64,000 bases of DNA from Pseudonocardia sp. EC080619-01 (GCF_001420995.1 NZ_CP012184.1:1348501-1412500), one strand, 5' to 3'; positions 55,901 through 64,000 are shown, counted from the first letter of the stretch. Notes: a model not told the origin generated them from the letters alone. Program-made: numbers and translations.

Positions 55901-56641
55901 ATGACCGAGGTGATCGACCGGGGAGCCGACCAGCTGCGCCGCGCCGACGGCAGCCCGATCCGGGTGCTGGTCGTCGACGACGAGTCGACCCTGTCGGACC
56001 TGCTCTCGATGGCGCTGCGCTACGAGGGCTGGGAGGTCCGGACCGCCGGTGACGGTGCGACCGCGGTGCGGCACGCCCGGGAGTTCCGGCCGGACGCGAT
56101 CGTCCTCGACGTCATGCTGCCCGACGTCGACGGCTTCGAGGTCCTGCGCCGCGTCCGGGCAGGCACCCCCGAGGTGCCGGTGCTGTTCCTGACCGCGCGC
56201 GACGCGGTCGAGGACCGGGTCGCCGGCCTCACCGCGGGCGGCGACGACTACGTGACCAAGCCGTTCTCGCTGGAGGAGCTCGTCGCCCGGCTGCGGGGGC
56301 TGCTGCGCCGGGCCGGGATGGCGGCCGCGCAGCGCTCGTCCGAGCTCGTCGTCGGGGACCTGGTGCTCGACGAGGACGCGCACGAGGTGCGCCGCGCCGA
56401 CCGCCCGATCGAGCTCACCGCGACCGAGTTCGAGCTGCTGCGCTACCTGATGCGCAACCCGCGCCGGGTGCTGTCGAAGGCCCAGATCCTCGACCGCGTC
56501 TGGAACTACGACTTCGGCGGCCAGTCCAACGTGGTCGAGCTCTACGTCTCCTACCTGCGCAAGAAGATCGACGCCGGGTACGCCCCGATGATCCACACGG
56601 TGCGCGGCGCCGGTTACGTACTGCGGCCCGCGGCGGAGTAG
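55901..56641 (+). CDS. OmpR-family response regulator
   Basis: The 246-residue protein has a receiver domain with the acidic pair D26/D27, phosphoacceptor D70 (VLDVMLPD) and K120 (TKPF). A winged-helix domain follows (about 145-243: ELTATEFELLRYLMRNPRRVLSKAQILDRVW). It is most like TcrX/PhoP-type regulators. It precedes its kinase by 10 bp. The ATG at 55901 is chosen since the frame extends 18 codons upstream without support. Confidence 0.9.
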   Translation: MTEVIDRGADQLRRADGSPIRVLVVDDESTLSDLLSMALRYEGWEVRTAGDGATAVRHAREFRPDAIVLDVMLPDVDGFEVLRRVRAGTPEVPVLFLTARDAVEDRVAGLTAGGDDYVTKPFSLEELVARLRGLLRRAGMAAAQRSSELVVGDLVLDEDAHEVRRADRPIELTATEFELLRYLMRNPRRVLSKAQILDRVWNYDFGGQSNVVELYVSYLRKKIDAGYAPMIHTVRGAGYVLRPAAE

Positions 56642-56651
56642 GACGGGTCGC

Positions 56652-58178
56652 ATGGTCGTCACGCGGGTCTCCGGGCGGGTGCGCTCCCTGCGCGCCCGGC
56701 TGGTGATCACCGTCCTGCTGGTGTTCACCGTCGCCTGCGTGGCGATCGGCGTGACGACGACGCTCTCCCTCGACCGCTACCTGTCGTCCCGGCAGGACCG
56801 GGAGCTCGTCCTCGCCCTCGACGGCTTCGTCTCCCGGCAGACCGGGCAGCCGCCCGGGTCGGTGGCCGACCCGTCCGGGGACCGCACCGCGCCGGACGCC
56901 GGCTCGGGCGCACCCGGGCCGGGGCGCTCGCCGCTGCCGGCCGTCCCGGGCGACGGGTTCCTCATCGGTCCCGGTCAGGGGCCCGGCTCGATGGCCGCCG
57001 TGTTCGACGCCGGCCGGGTCGAGCGCGCCGAACGCGCCGAGCGGGGCGGGACCGGCACCTCGGTCGCGGACACCGACGTCGCGGCCCTGCAGACCGTCCC
57101 TGCCGACGGCGCCCCGCACGACACGGCGCTCTCGCCGGGGAACTACCGGGCGGTCGCGCACGTCGCCGGCACGAGGACCTACGTCGTCGCGCAGCCCGAC
57201 AGTGCGGGCGAGACCGTCGACCGGCTCCTGGTCACCGAGGTGATCGTGCTCGGCGCCGCCGTCGTGCTCGCGGGGCTGGGCGCCGTCGTCCTCGTCCGCC
57301 GCGAACTGCGACCCCTCGAACGGGTCGCCGGTGTCGCCGCCGGGGTCGGCGCGCTGCCGCTGGACCGCGGCGAGGTACATCTGGCCGCGCGCGTCCCCGA
57401 TCCCGATCCCCGCACCGAGGTCGGCCAGGTCGGCACCGCCCTGAACCACATGCTCGACAACGTCGAGGGCGCGCTCGCCGCACGCCAGGAGTCCGAGACC
57501 CGGCTGCGCCGCTTCGTCGCCGACGCCAGCCACGAGCTGCGCACCCCGCTCGCCGCCATCCGCGGCTACGCCGAGCTGTCCCGCCGCGAACCCGACCCCG
57601 TCCCGGCCGGCACCACCCACGCCCTGACCCGGATCACCTCCCAGGCCGAGCGCATGAGCACCCTCGTCGAGGACCTGCTCCTGCTGGCCCGTCTCGACTC
57701 CGGCCGCCCCCTCGAACGCACCGAGGTCGACCTGACCCGCCTGGTGCTCGACGGCGTCGGTGACGCCCACGTCGCCGGCCCGGAGCACCGCTGGTACCCC
57801 CGGCTGCCCGACGACCCCGTCACCGTCACCGGCGACACCCACCGGCTCGCGCAGGTCGTCACCAATCTGCTGGCGAACGCGCGCACCCACACCCCGCCGG
57901 GCACGTCGGTGACCGTCGGCCTGGACCGGCCGGCCCCCGGCCGCGTCCGCCTCCGGGTCGGCGACGACGGCCCGGGCATCCCGCCCGAGGTCCTGCCCCG
58001 GGTGTTCGAGCGGTTCGCCCGCGGGGCGGAGGGCCGCAGCCGGGCCGGCAACGACACCCCGAGCACCGGGCTCGGCCTGGCGATCGTGTCCGCGGTGGTC
58101 GCGGCGCACGACGGCACCGTGTCGGTGGACAGCGAGCCCGGGCGGACGGTCTTCACCGTCGAGCTGCCGGGCGCGTGA
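56652..58178 (+). CDS. Sensor histidine kinase
   Basis: The 508-residue protein has TM1 (about 16-38), an extracytoplasmic sensor region (about 40-190) with a Gly/Pro-rich low-complexity stretch, TM2 (about 195-216) and HAMP (about 217-271). The DHp domain has H294 in DASHELRTPL, and the HATPase domain has LLANARTH, GDDGPGIP and GLGLAIV. It pairs with the OmpR regulator ahead of it. Signal unknown. It resembles mycobacterial TcrY/TrcS kinases. Confidence 0.9.
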   Translation: MVVTRVSGRVRSLRARLVITVLLVFTVACVAIGVTTTLSLDRYLSSRQDRELVLALDGFVSRQTGQPPGSVADPSGDRTAPDAGSGAPGPGRSPLPAVPGDGFLIGPGQGPGSMAAVFDAGRVERAERAERGGTGTSVADTDVAALQTVPADGAPHDTALSPGNYRAVAHVAGTRTYVVAQPDSAGETVDRLLVTEVIVLGAAVVLAGLGAVVLVRRELRPLERVAGVAAGVGALPLDRGEVHLAARVPDPDPRTEVGQVGTALNHMLDNVEGALAARQESETRLRRFVADASHELRTPLAAIRGYAELSRREPDPVPAGTTHALTRITSQAERMSTLVEDLLLLARLDSGRPLERTEVDLTRLVLDGVGDAHVAGPEHRWYPRLPDDPVTVTGDTHRLAQVVTNLLANARTHTPPGTSVTVGLDRPAPGRVRLRVGDDGPGIPPEVLPRVFERFARGAEGRSRAGNDTPSTGLGLAIVSAVVAAHDGTVSVDSEPGRTVFTVELPGA

Positions 58179-58185
58179 GTGCCGG

Positions 58186-58959
58186 TCAGTCCCGGTCGCC
58201 GGTGGCCGGGGTGTCCGGCGCGAGGTCCCCGGAGAGCTGGCGGATGAAGTCGTCCATCGCCTCCTGCATCGTCTGCCGGAACGCGCCGAGCAGCGACTGG
58301 GTCGCGACCGGCTGCAACGCCTCGACGGCCGTCCGCAGGTCGGCGACGCCGTCGCGGGGCAGGCCGGCGTCGACGTGCGCCTGCCACACCTGGTCGCGGA
58401 ACAGGGCGACGAACATGTCCGCGATCTCCCGGGTGCGCCCGCGCAGCGCCACCCCGACCTCGACGACCGACTCCGGCGACAGGCCGAGCGCGATGGCGTG
58501 CACCCCGGCCCGCACCATCGACGGGTTGAGGATCCGCAGGCGCCCCTCCGACGGCCACTCCAGCAGCCCGGACCCGGCGAGGAGGGCGAGCGACTCCGCC
58601 GGGAGCTCGGCACCCGCCCACTCGACGAACTCGCTCTCGTCGATCTCGACGGGCTCCTCGGGCTGCCAGGGCGCGAGCATGCCGCGGTAGAGCCGCAGCG
58701 CCTCCTCGGCGCTGCCCGACGGCGTCTGGTTGATCAACACGCCGATCGCCGCGAGGGAGAAGCCGCGGCGCTGCAGCCCGGCGATGAGGTCGAGCCGGGC
58801 GAGGTGCTCGGGGCCGTACCAGGCGGTGCGGCCACGCATCTCCCCTGCCTGCAGCAGGCCACGGGACAGGTGTGCGCGCACGTTGCGCACGGTCATCCCG
58901 GCCCGCGCGGCGAGCTGGTCGATGGGGTACTCGTCCCCGGCGGGCGGCGATCCGGACAT
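58186..58959 (-). CDS. MerR-family transcriptional regulator
   Basis: The 257-residue protein has an N-terminal MerR DNA-binding domain (YPIDQLAARAGMTVRNVRAHLSRGLL...ARLDLIAGLQRRGFSLAAIGVLI). A long C-terminal region (about 100-250) of unknown ligand specificity follows, longer than metal-sensing MerR proteins and lacking Cys. TAGGGT ends eight bases before the ATG. It converges on the histidine kinase gene. Confidence 0.82.
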   Translation of the reverse strand: MSGSPPAGDEYPIDQLAARAGMTVRNVRAHLSRGLLQAGEMRGRTAWYGPEHLARLDLIAGLQRRGFSLAAIGVLINQTPSGSAEEALRLYRGMLAPWQPEEPVEIDESEFVEWAGAELPAESLALLAGSGLLEWPSEGRLRILNPSMVRAGVHAIALGLSPESVVEVGVALRGRTREIADMFVALFRDQVWQAHVDAGLPRDGVADLRTAVEALQPVATQSLLGAFRQTMQEAMDDFIRQLSGDLAPDTPATGDRD

Positions 58960-59377
58960 CGGTGCGGACCCTACCCGGGGAAGGCGGTGGGGGCGGCGTC
59001 CCACGGCGGGACCGCAGCCGGATCGGGCGGTGCCGCGCCGTCCGCCGCCGCGACTCACGAGAGACGGACGATCAACGGTGACACGAGTCGGTGTTCCATG
59101 ACGGCGACATCGGCGCCACGCCGATCCAGACCCTGTTTCTGCTGCTCATCGCCGTGCCTCCCGAAGACTTTGACATGACCTCTTCTTCGGATAGTACTGT
59201 TCGGCCGTGTCGACGTCACGACCGAGGACGCGGATCGGCCCCCGCCGGGGGAACGGTCCACGCGCCCGGGTGACGGCGAAGGCCCCGGCCGCATGCCCGC
59301 GGCCGGCACCCACCGGACCGGCCGACGGGTCCCCCTCCCTGCCGGCCGGTCCGGTCCCGGCACACCGGCGTCCGGGG
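58960..59377. other. Intergenic region with overlapping divergent promoters
   Basis: Plus strand: TTGACA (59170-59175) with TAGTAC 16 bases on (59192-59197). Minus strand: GTGACG (complement 59214-59219) with TACTAT 17 bases on (complement 59191-59196). This is the most AT-rich spot of the flank. The minus promoter reads toward a tiny ORF and the MerR gene. The plus promoter reads into sequence with no supportable gene. Confidence 0.45.
59072..59149 (-). CDS. Candidate 25-residue small ORF ahead of the MerR gene
   Basis: An ATG at 59149 is preceded by GGGAGG eight bases upstream and by a good minus-strand promoter (GTGACG-N17-TACTAT). It reads SSRNRVWIGVAPMSPSW and stops 112 bases before MerR. 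An in-frame ATG nine codons earlier lacks a well-placed ribosome site. No homologue is known to me; it could be a leader peptide or chance. Confidence 0.3.
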   Translation of the reverse strand: MSSRNRVWIGVAPMSPSWNTDSCHR

Positions 59378-59938
59378 TCAGGACCGCCCGAGGTGCTGGT
59401 CCTGGAGGATCGCCATCCGGTAGGCGTCGCGGTAGCGGCCGCTCGCGAAGAACTCCTCGCGCAGCTCGCCCTCGACGACGAACCCGGTGCGCTCGTAGGC
59501 GCGCACCGCGCGGGTGTTGTCGACGTCCACGACGAGGAAGACCTTGTGCAGGTTGAGCACGCCGAAGGCGTAGTCCAGCGCGGCGGACGTCGCACGCGCG
59601 GCGAGACCCCGGCCCTGGAACGCCGGGTGCACGATGATCTGGAACTCGGCCTTGCGGTGGATGTAGTCGATCTCCACCAGCTCGACGAGGCCGGCCCGGC
59701 CATCGCGCACGGCAGGATCGTCGCCGGAGCCGCCGGCGGCGGCGAGCTGAATGACGAACCGGCGCTCGCGGACGTCGTGGACGTGCCGGTCGTAGATGTC
59801 CTGCAGCTCGACGAGCGCCTCGTAGGGCTCCTCGAACCAGTAGGACATGATCCCGGAGTCGTTGGAGAGCTCGTGCACGAACGCGAGGTCGTCGCGCTCC
59901 AGGGCACGCAGCCGCATGTCCGGGGTGGGGGGCGTCAC
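59378..59938 (-). CDS. speG: Spermidine N1-acetyltransferase SpeG-like GNAT
   Basis: The 186-residue GNAT protein follows E. coli SpeG closely: MRLRALERDDLAFVHEL, YWFEEPYEALVEL, GLVELVEI, AEFQIIVHPAFQGRGLA (acetyl-CoA site), NLHKVFLVVDVDN, GFVVEGELREEFF. It acetylates polyamines such as spermidine or spermine. A Gly/Asp-rich insertion of about 13 residues (66-79) is not in E. coli SpeG. The GTG at 59938 has GGAGG six bases upstream. It is unlinked to other polyamine genes here. Confidence 0.85.
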   Translation of the reverse strand: MTPPTPDMRLRALERDDLAFVHELSNDSGIMSYWFEEPYEALVELQDIYDRHVHDVRERRFVIQLAAAGGSGDDPAVRDGRAGLVELVEIDYIHRKAEFQIIVHPAFQGRGLAARATSAALDYAFGVLNLHKVFLVVDVDNTRAVRAYERTGFVVEGELREEFFASGRYRDAYRMAILQDQHLGRS

Positions 59939-60007
59939 GCAGGCCTCCGGGCCGATCGATCGGACGTCGTCGACCCGGAACCTACGAGATCGCGGCCCGG
60001 CCGCCGC

Positions 60008-60208
60008 TCAGCGCGTGGCGTGCGCCCGCTGCGGGACGCAGGCCGGGCAGTCGCGCCACGGCAGCGCGTGCGAGTCGGCGGGGCGGGCGGCGCCGCACCG
60101 GCAGACGCCGGCGAGACCGCCGAAGCCGGGCATGGTCTTCGTGGGACGACCGGCCCGGACCAGGGTGCGGCCGGAGGCGGGCGTGCGGGCAGGCAGGTAC
60201 AGGCGCAT
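60008..60208 (-). CDS. Small cysteine-containing protein
   Basis: A 66-residue ORF from the ATG at 60208 ends with GVCRCGAARPADSHALPWRDCPAC, two CxC/CxxC-like pairs that could form a zinc ribbon. Codon bias is normal for the genome. The ribosome site is weak and no family is recognised. It precedes speG on the same strand by 69 bp. Confidence 0.4.
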   Translation of the reverse strand: MRLYLPARTPASGRTLVRAGRPTKTMPGFGGLAGVCRCGAARPADSHALPWRDCPACVPQRAHATR

Positions 60209-60238
60209 CAGGATCCCCGACGGTGTGCTGACGTGAGC

Positions 60239-60256
60239 GGTGACCTGTGGGTCACC
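60239..60256. promoter_or_regulatory. Palindrome GGTGACC-TGTG-GGTCACC upstream of the acyl-CoA ligase
   Basis: A 7-bp perfect inverted repeat with a 4-bp spacer lies 46 bases ahead of the ligase start and 30 bases ahead of the divergent small ORF. It is likely an operator. The regulator is unknown; the adjacent genes do not include one. Confidence 0.45.
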
Positions 60257-60302
60257 CACGGAGACATCGTCGTCACACCCCGGAACATGACAGGTGCTCG
60301 CC

Positions 60303-62030
60303 GTGACCTCTGACACATCACCCGCCACCGGACCCGGCGACGCCGGGGAGAGCACTGCGAGACTGCGGCGCATGGCCGCCTCCCCGCTGCTCCAGAACCT
60401 GTCCGGCACCGCACGCTCGGCCTACGAGCTGGGCAGCGGCACCGCCCGCGCGGCCGTCGCCCTGACCCGGTCCGGCGTGGTGCGTCCGCTCGGGCCCGGC
60501 CGGCTCTACGGGATGGGCCGCGCGTTCGTGCGGTACGGCCACAGCATCACCGCGGCGTTCGCCGTCGGCGCGGCCCGGCACCCGTACCGGCTCGCGGTCG
60601 TCGACGACGACGGCGTCACCACCTACGCCGAGCTCGACCAGCGCACCGACCGGCTCGCGCTCGCGCTGCTCGACTCCGGAGCCGGGCCGGGCGCACCGGT
60701 CGGGGTGCTCTGCCGCAACGCCCGGGCGCCGATCGAGGCCATGATCGCCGCCGGGAAGGCGGGCGCCGACGTCGTGCTCGTCAACACCGGGCTGTCCGCG
60801 GAGCAGATGCGCGGCGTGCAGGACCAGCAGCAGCTGCACACGATCGTCACCGACCCGGACTTCCTCGGCATCGTCCCGGACGGCCCGCGCGCGGTGCTGA
60901 CGTCGACCCCCGACCGGCCGCGAGCCGCCGGCGACCGGGTGCTCGACGACCTCGAGGTGATGGTGGCGCGGGGCGGGCCGGGCGAGCTCCCCTTCCGGCC
61001 CGAGCCGTCGAAGCAGATCGTCCTGACCTCCGGTACGACCGGCACGCCGAAGGGCGCCCGGCGGCCGCACCCGTCGAGCCTGGCCCCGGCCGCGTCGATC
61101 CTCTCGGCGATCCCGCTGCGCGCCGCGGAGCCGGTGCACATCGCCGCGCCGCTGTTCCACACCTGGGGCAACGCCGGGCTGCTGCTGGCCTCGCTGCACG
61201 GCGCGACGGTCGTCCTGCGCCGTAAGTTCACCCCGGAGGGCCTGCTCGACGCGGTCGCCGAGCGCCGGTGCACCACGGTGTTCGCGGTCCCGGTGATGCT
61301 GCAGCGGGTGCTGGAGTCCGGCACAGCGGGCTGGACGTCCGGCCACGCCCCGCGGATCGTCGCCGTCTCCGGGTCCGCACTGCCCGGCGGGCAGGCGCAG
61401 GACTTCATGGACCGTTTCGGCGACTGCCTCTACAACCTCTACGGCTCGACCGAGGTGTCCTGGGTGTCGATCGCCGGTCCGCAGGACCTGCGCGACGCCC
61501 CCGGCACCGCGGGCCGCGCCCCGGCCGGCACCACCCTGCTCGTCCTCGACGACGACGACCGGGCCGCCGCGCCGGGCGTCGAGGGCCGGGTGTTCGTCGG
61601 CAACGACCTCCCGTTCGAGGGCTACACGGGCGGCGAGGAGGGCCTCGAGGAGCGCGACGGCCTGCTCGGCACCGGCGACGTCGGGCACCTCGACGAGGCG
61701 GGACGGCTGTTCCTGACCGGCCGGGCCGACGACATGATCGTCTCCGGTGGCGAGAACGTGCACCCGGGCCCGGTCGAGGACCTCGTCTCCGGGATGGACG
61801 GGGTCCGCGAGGCCTGCGTTCTCGGTGTGGACGACGACGACTACGGCCAGCGTCTCGCCGCCTGGGTCGTCCTCGAGCCGGGCGCCGACGTCTCCGCCGA
61901 CGCCGTCCGCGACCGGGTCAAGGCCGACCTCGCGAAGTTCGCCGTCCCGCGGGACGTGCACTTCCTCGACGAGCTGCCGCGCAACCAGACCGGCAAGGTC
62001 CTGCGTGCCGAGCTCCCGGGTCGTTCCTGA
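60303..62030 (+). CDS. FadD-type acyl-CoA ligase (AMP-forming)
   Basis: The 575-residue protein has the AMP-binding motif LTSGTTGTPKGARRPH, YGSTEVSW, TGDVGHLDEAGRL and the C-terminal lysine segment LPRNQTGKVLR. The N-terminus is like mycobacterial FadD2/FadD12 ligases. It should activate fatty acids or related carboxylates. The GTG at 60303 is tentative; GTG 60294 is an alternative. No thiolase or dehydrogenase adjoins it. Confidence 0.82.
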   Translation: MTSDTSPATGPGDAGESTARLRRMAASPLLQNLSGTARSAYELGSGTARAAVALTRSGVVRPLGPGRLYGMGRAFVRYGHSITAAFAVGAARHPYRLAVVDDDGVTTYAELDQRTDRLALALLDSGAGPGAPVGVLCRNARAPIEAMIAAGKAGADVVLVNTGLSAEQMRGVQDQQQLHTIVTDPDFLGIVPDGPRAVLTSTPDRPRAAGDRVLDDLEVMVARGGPGELPFRPEPSKQIVLTSGTTGTPKGARRPHPSSLAPAASILSAIPLRAAEPVHIAAPLFHTWGNAGLLLASLHGATVVLRRKFTPEGLLDAVAERRCTTVFAVPVMLQRVLESGTAGWTSGHAPRIVAVSGSALPGGQAQDFMDRFGDCLYNLYGSTEVSWVSIAGPQDLRDAPGTAGRAPAGTTLLVLDDDDRAAAPGVEGRVFVGNDLPFEGYTGGEEGLEERDGLLGTGDVGHLDEAGRLFLTGRADDMIVSGGENVHPGPVEDLVSGMDGVREACVLGVDDDDYGQRLAAWVVLEPGADVSADAVRDRVKADLAKFAVPRDVHFLDELPRNQTGKVLRAELPGRS

Positions 62031-62071
62031 TCACGACCGGGGGTACGGACCGCCCGACCGGGGGGTCCGGC

Positions 62072-62099
62072 TTGAAGTTAGGTCAACCTTCCCTACACT
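62072..62099 (+). promoter_or_regulatory. Promoter with an IdeR/DtxR-type iron box
   Basis: TTGAAG (62072-62077) and TACACT (62094-62099) are 16 bases apart. The spacer holds TTAGGTCAACCTTCCCTAC (62078-62096), matching about 15 of 19 positions of the DtxR consensus TWAGGTWAGSCTWACCTWA. The -10 ends six bases before the ATG at 62106, so the transcript is leaderless. Iron repression is expected. Confidence 0.65.
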
Positions 62100-62105
62100 G
62101 ACCCG

Positions 62106-63017
62106 ATGACGGTCACCTCCCCGCTCGCAGGCCCGCGGGCCGCGGGGGCTCCCCTGCGCGCCGGCTGCGCCGCGCTCAGCGAGGACGCCGGTGAACCGCT
62201 GACCGGGACCGCACCCGCCGCTCGCCGGCTGGTCGCCGTCGAGCACGTCGGTGCCTGGCCGCGCACGGTCGCCGACCACCCGGATCCCGACGTCGCCGAG
62301 CTGTACACGCGGCTGCGCCACGAGGACGTCCTGCTGCTGCTCCTCCGCCGGACCGGGCGGGCCGGGCGGGACTGCGACGGCGCGCGCACGGTCTACGTCG
62401 CCGACCTGGCCCCGGGCGCGTCCCGGGTCACCCGGCAGTCCGTCCGCAGCACCGACGACCTCGCCCGGATCACGTTCGACCCGGACGCCGGCGAGCCCGT
62501 CACCGACCCGGTGATGCTGGTGTGCGCGCACGGCAGGCGCGACGTCTGCTGCGCCGTCCGCGGCCGCGCGCTCGCCGCCGACCTCGGCGCCGAGGGCGCC
62601 GACGTCTGGGAGTGCACCCACCTCGGCGGGCACCGCTTCGCGCCGACCGCGCTGGTCCTGCCCACCGGGTACGCCTACGGCCGGCTCGACACCGGTAGCG
62701 GGCTGGCGGCGCTCAAGGCGGCGGCCGGCGGCGGCGTCGACCCGTGGTCGTGCCGCGGGCACGCCGGGCTGGAGCCGGTGCAGCAGGTCGCGGAGCTCGC
62801 CGTCCGTGAGCACACCGGCATCGGTCACGCCGGCGCCCTGCACGTGGACGCCGCGCACGAGCCGGGCCCGGTCACGGTGCGGTGCACCGACGGTCGTGCC
62901 TGGTCGGTAAAGGTCCTCCCCGACGGGGGGCTGCCGCCGCGGCCGCCGTCCTGCGGGGCGGTGCTGGAGCCGGCGGAGCCGCTGGTCGCGGGCGTGCCGG
63001 TCGAGCTCGGCCGGTAG
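62106..63017 (+). CDS. Sucrase/ferredoxin-like family protein
   Basis: The 303-residue protein has the PF06999 pattern: CAHGRRDVCCAVRG and WECTHLGGHRFAPTALVLPTG, which supply Cys and His ligands of a thioredoxin-like [2Fe-2S] site. The Cys residues of the two motifs are the cluster candidates. Function is not established. The IdeR-type box over its promoter suggests induction under low iron, fitting a role in iron handling or ferric reduction. Confidence 0.8.
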   Translation: MTVTSPLAGPRAAGAPLRAGCAALSEDAGEPLTGTAPAARRLVAVEHVGAWPRTVADHPDPDVAELYTRLRHEDVLLLLLRRTGRAGRDCDGARTVYVADLAPGASRVTRQSVRSTDDLARITFDPDAGEPVTDPVMLVCAHGRRDVCCAVRGRALAADLGAEGADVWECTHLGGHRFAPTALVLPTGYAYGRLDTGSGLAALKAAAGGGVDPWSCRGHAGLEPVQQVAELAVREHTGIGHAGALHVDAAHEPGPVTVRCTDGRAWSVKVLPDGGLPPRPPSCGAVLEPAEPLVAGVPVELGR

Positions 63018-63022
63018 GTCCC

Positions 63023-63803
63023 TCAGAACCAGCGCCGCAGCGCCGCCGCGAGCCCGTCCTCGGCGACGGTCGCGGTGCTGGAGTCGGCGTCGGCGTGCAC
63101 CTCCGGCGGGGCCTGGCCCATCGCGACGCCGTGCCCGGCCCAGCGCAGCATCTCGCGGTCGTTGTCGCCGTCGCCGACGGCGAGGACGTCGGCCCGGTCG
63201 ATCCCGAGCCGGGCCGCGACGCGGGCCAGCCCGGACGCCTTGGACACCCCGGCGGGGACCAGCGTCACCCAGGGCAGCTCGTGGTCGAGGGTCATCGTGG
63301 CGTCGTCGAACTCCAGTCCGGCGGCGCGTTCGGCCGTCTCGGCGGGGGTCCGGCCCGGCCAGTACATGATCAGCTTCGGGGTGGGCTCGCGGAGCAGCCC
63401 CTCGACGCCGACCTCCGTCACGTTCCCGGCGAGGATCCCGTCCGGGAACGGGCCGCTCACCCGCTGCCCGACGCCGACGTGCTCCCCCGCGAACACCGCC
63501 CCCGGGAAGTGCTCGCGCAGCCGGGCGAGGCCCGCGCCGACGTCGAACCGCGACACCGACAGCACCCGGCGGGTGGCGGTGTCCATCTCGACGGCGCCGT
63601 TCGAGGTCAGCGTGACCCCGGTGTCCAGACCGATCCGGTCCAGCGCGGGCGCGACGCCGACGACGGTCCGGCCGGTGCAGAGCATCACCACGGCGTGCCG
63701 GCCGGCGGCGGTGATCGCGTCGAGAACGGCGGCGGACGGGGGTCGCTTTCCCGTGCACGATCGTGCCGTCGATGTCCAGGGCGACCAGTCGGGGTCGGGT
63801 CAC
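63023..63803 (-). pseudogene. HAD-family (Cof-type) phosphatase with a one-base insertion in a G5 run
   Basis: The start GTG at 63803 gives RPRLVALDIDGTIVHGKATP, the HAD motif I. A different frame continues with AAVLDAITAAGRHAVVMLCTGR (motif II) through NGAVEMD, SKASGLARVAARLGI and LAVGDGDNDREML (motif III/IV). The two frames join if the run of five G at 63738-63742 is shortened by one, giving ATPSAAVLDA. All catalytic motifs are then present in about 259 residues. Sequencing error or fresh mutation cannot be separated here. It starts 11 bp after the GNAT gene ends, on the same strand. Confidence 0.8.
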
Positions 63804-63814
63804 AGCACGAGAGC

Positions 63815-64000
63815 CTATGTCGCCGCCAGCCGGTACCGGACGGCCCCGTCGGCGGAGCCGGTGCGGTGCATCCCGATGCGCTCCAGCACCCGGACCGACG
63901 CCGGGTTGCCCGGCTCAACACCGGCGACGACCCGGGGCACGCCGTCGGCCAGCGCGAGCGCGGCCAGCGCGTGGGCGGCCTCCGTGGCGTAGCCGCGCCG
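63815..64000 (-). CDS. GNAT-family N-acetyltransferase (C-terminal end)
   Basis: The last 61 residues of a RimJ/RimL-like GNAT are visible, running in from the right edge. RRGYATEA is the acetyl-CoA binding segment, followed by PGNPASVRVLERIGM, the late GNAT helix-strand. The gene precedes the HAD phosphatase with 11 bases between them. Substrate unknown. Confidence 0.75.
   Translation of the reverse strand, partial: RRGYATEAAHALAALALADGVPRVVAGVEPGNPASVRVLERIGMHRTGSADGAVRYRLAAT

Noticed and set aside
59207..60313. Plus-strand frame after the promoter at 59170
   Set aside because: Most of it is antisense to speG; the first 60 codons are Arg/Pro-rich low complexity.

Overview
The window is chromosomal DNA of a high-GC actinomycete. 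The GC-rich codon use, the many GTG and leaderless starts, the FprB, IdeR-box and Rsm22-type genes, and an ettA-ssb pair arranged as in mycobacteria (Rv2477c-Rv2478c) point to Pseudonocardiaceae, probably Pseudonocardia. That placement is from memory and is not a database result.

Layout. 1-0.75 kb: the start of ettA and an SSB paralogue, both on the minus strand. 0.75-2.2 kb: a non-coding block with dispersed 16-bp palindromes and a 19-bp tandem array, ending at the rrn terminator. 2.2-7.4 kb: a complete rRNA operon on the minus strand (16S-23S-5S, no spacer tRNA) with leader and promoters up to 7.9 kb. 8.1-12.5 kb: a methyltransferase-like gene, a PP2C phosphatase, tRNA-Arg, a coupled Nudix/2-oxoglutarate oxygenase pair and a DUF2993-like protein. 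12.5-16.8 kb: a diiron oxygenase with a ferredoxin/ferredoxin-reductase fusion, divergent from two genes with carboxypeptidase-regulatory-like repeats, the second fused to YceI.

16.9-23.2 kb is the first system of interest. It is a tightly coupled minus-strand operon: small secreted protein, SBP56/methanethiol-oxidase-like secreted protein, CopD/YtkA-like membrane protein, YeeE/YedE sulfur transporter and a second small secreted protein. A 26-codon leader ORF of the type found ahead of actinobacterial sulfur genes precedes it. I read it as a copper-assisted organosulfur oxidation and uptake operon.

23.8-35.6 kb holds housekeeping and accessory genes: a DHA2-type MFS pump, geranylgeranyl-reductase-like oxidoreductase plus idi, Rsm22-like methyltransferase, CobW-type GTPase, PfkB kinase, GH16 glucanase, a frameshifted DUF985 cupin, a PHP-domain protein and a CYTH-CHAD protein.

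35.7-44.8 kb is the second system of interest. Divergent overlapping operons flank a Fur/Zur-like palindrome. One side encodes a SAM methyltransferase, a DUF364/DUF4213 heavy-metal-chelation-type protein, a PduX-like GHMP kinase, a cysteine-synthase-like PLP enzyme and a GlcD-like flavoprotein. The other encodes a FecBCD-type ABC importer and an EntS-like MFS exporter. This has the shape of an NRPS-independent metallophore synthesis/export/uptake locus.

44.8-45.8 kb is a repeat-rich non-coding block. 45.8-51.3 kb is a GntR-controlled divergon with CoA-transferase, HMG-CoA-lyase-like enzyme and GntP permease. 51.3-58.2 kb holds a PPOX flavoprotein, menC, a Baeyer-Villiger-type monooxygenase with divergent TetR, a siderophore-interacting protein and a two-component system. 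58.2-64 kb holds a MerR regulator, speG, an acyl-CoA ligase, an IdeR-boxed sucrase/ferredoxin-like protein, a frameshifted HAD phosphatase and the end of a GNAT gene. Two genes (about 32.6 and 63.7 kb) are broken by single-base changes in G5 runs, which may be sequencing errors.
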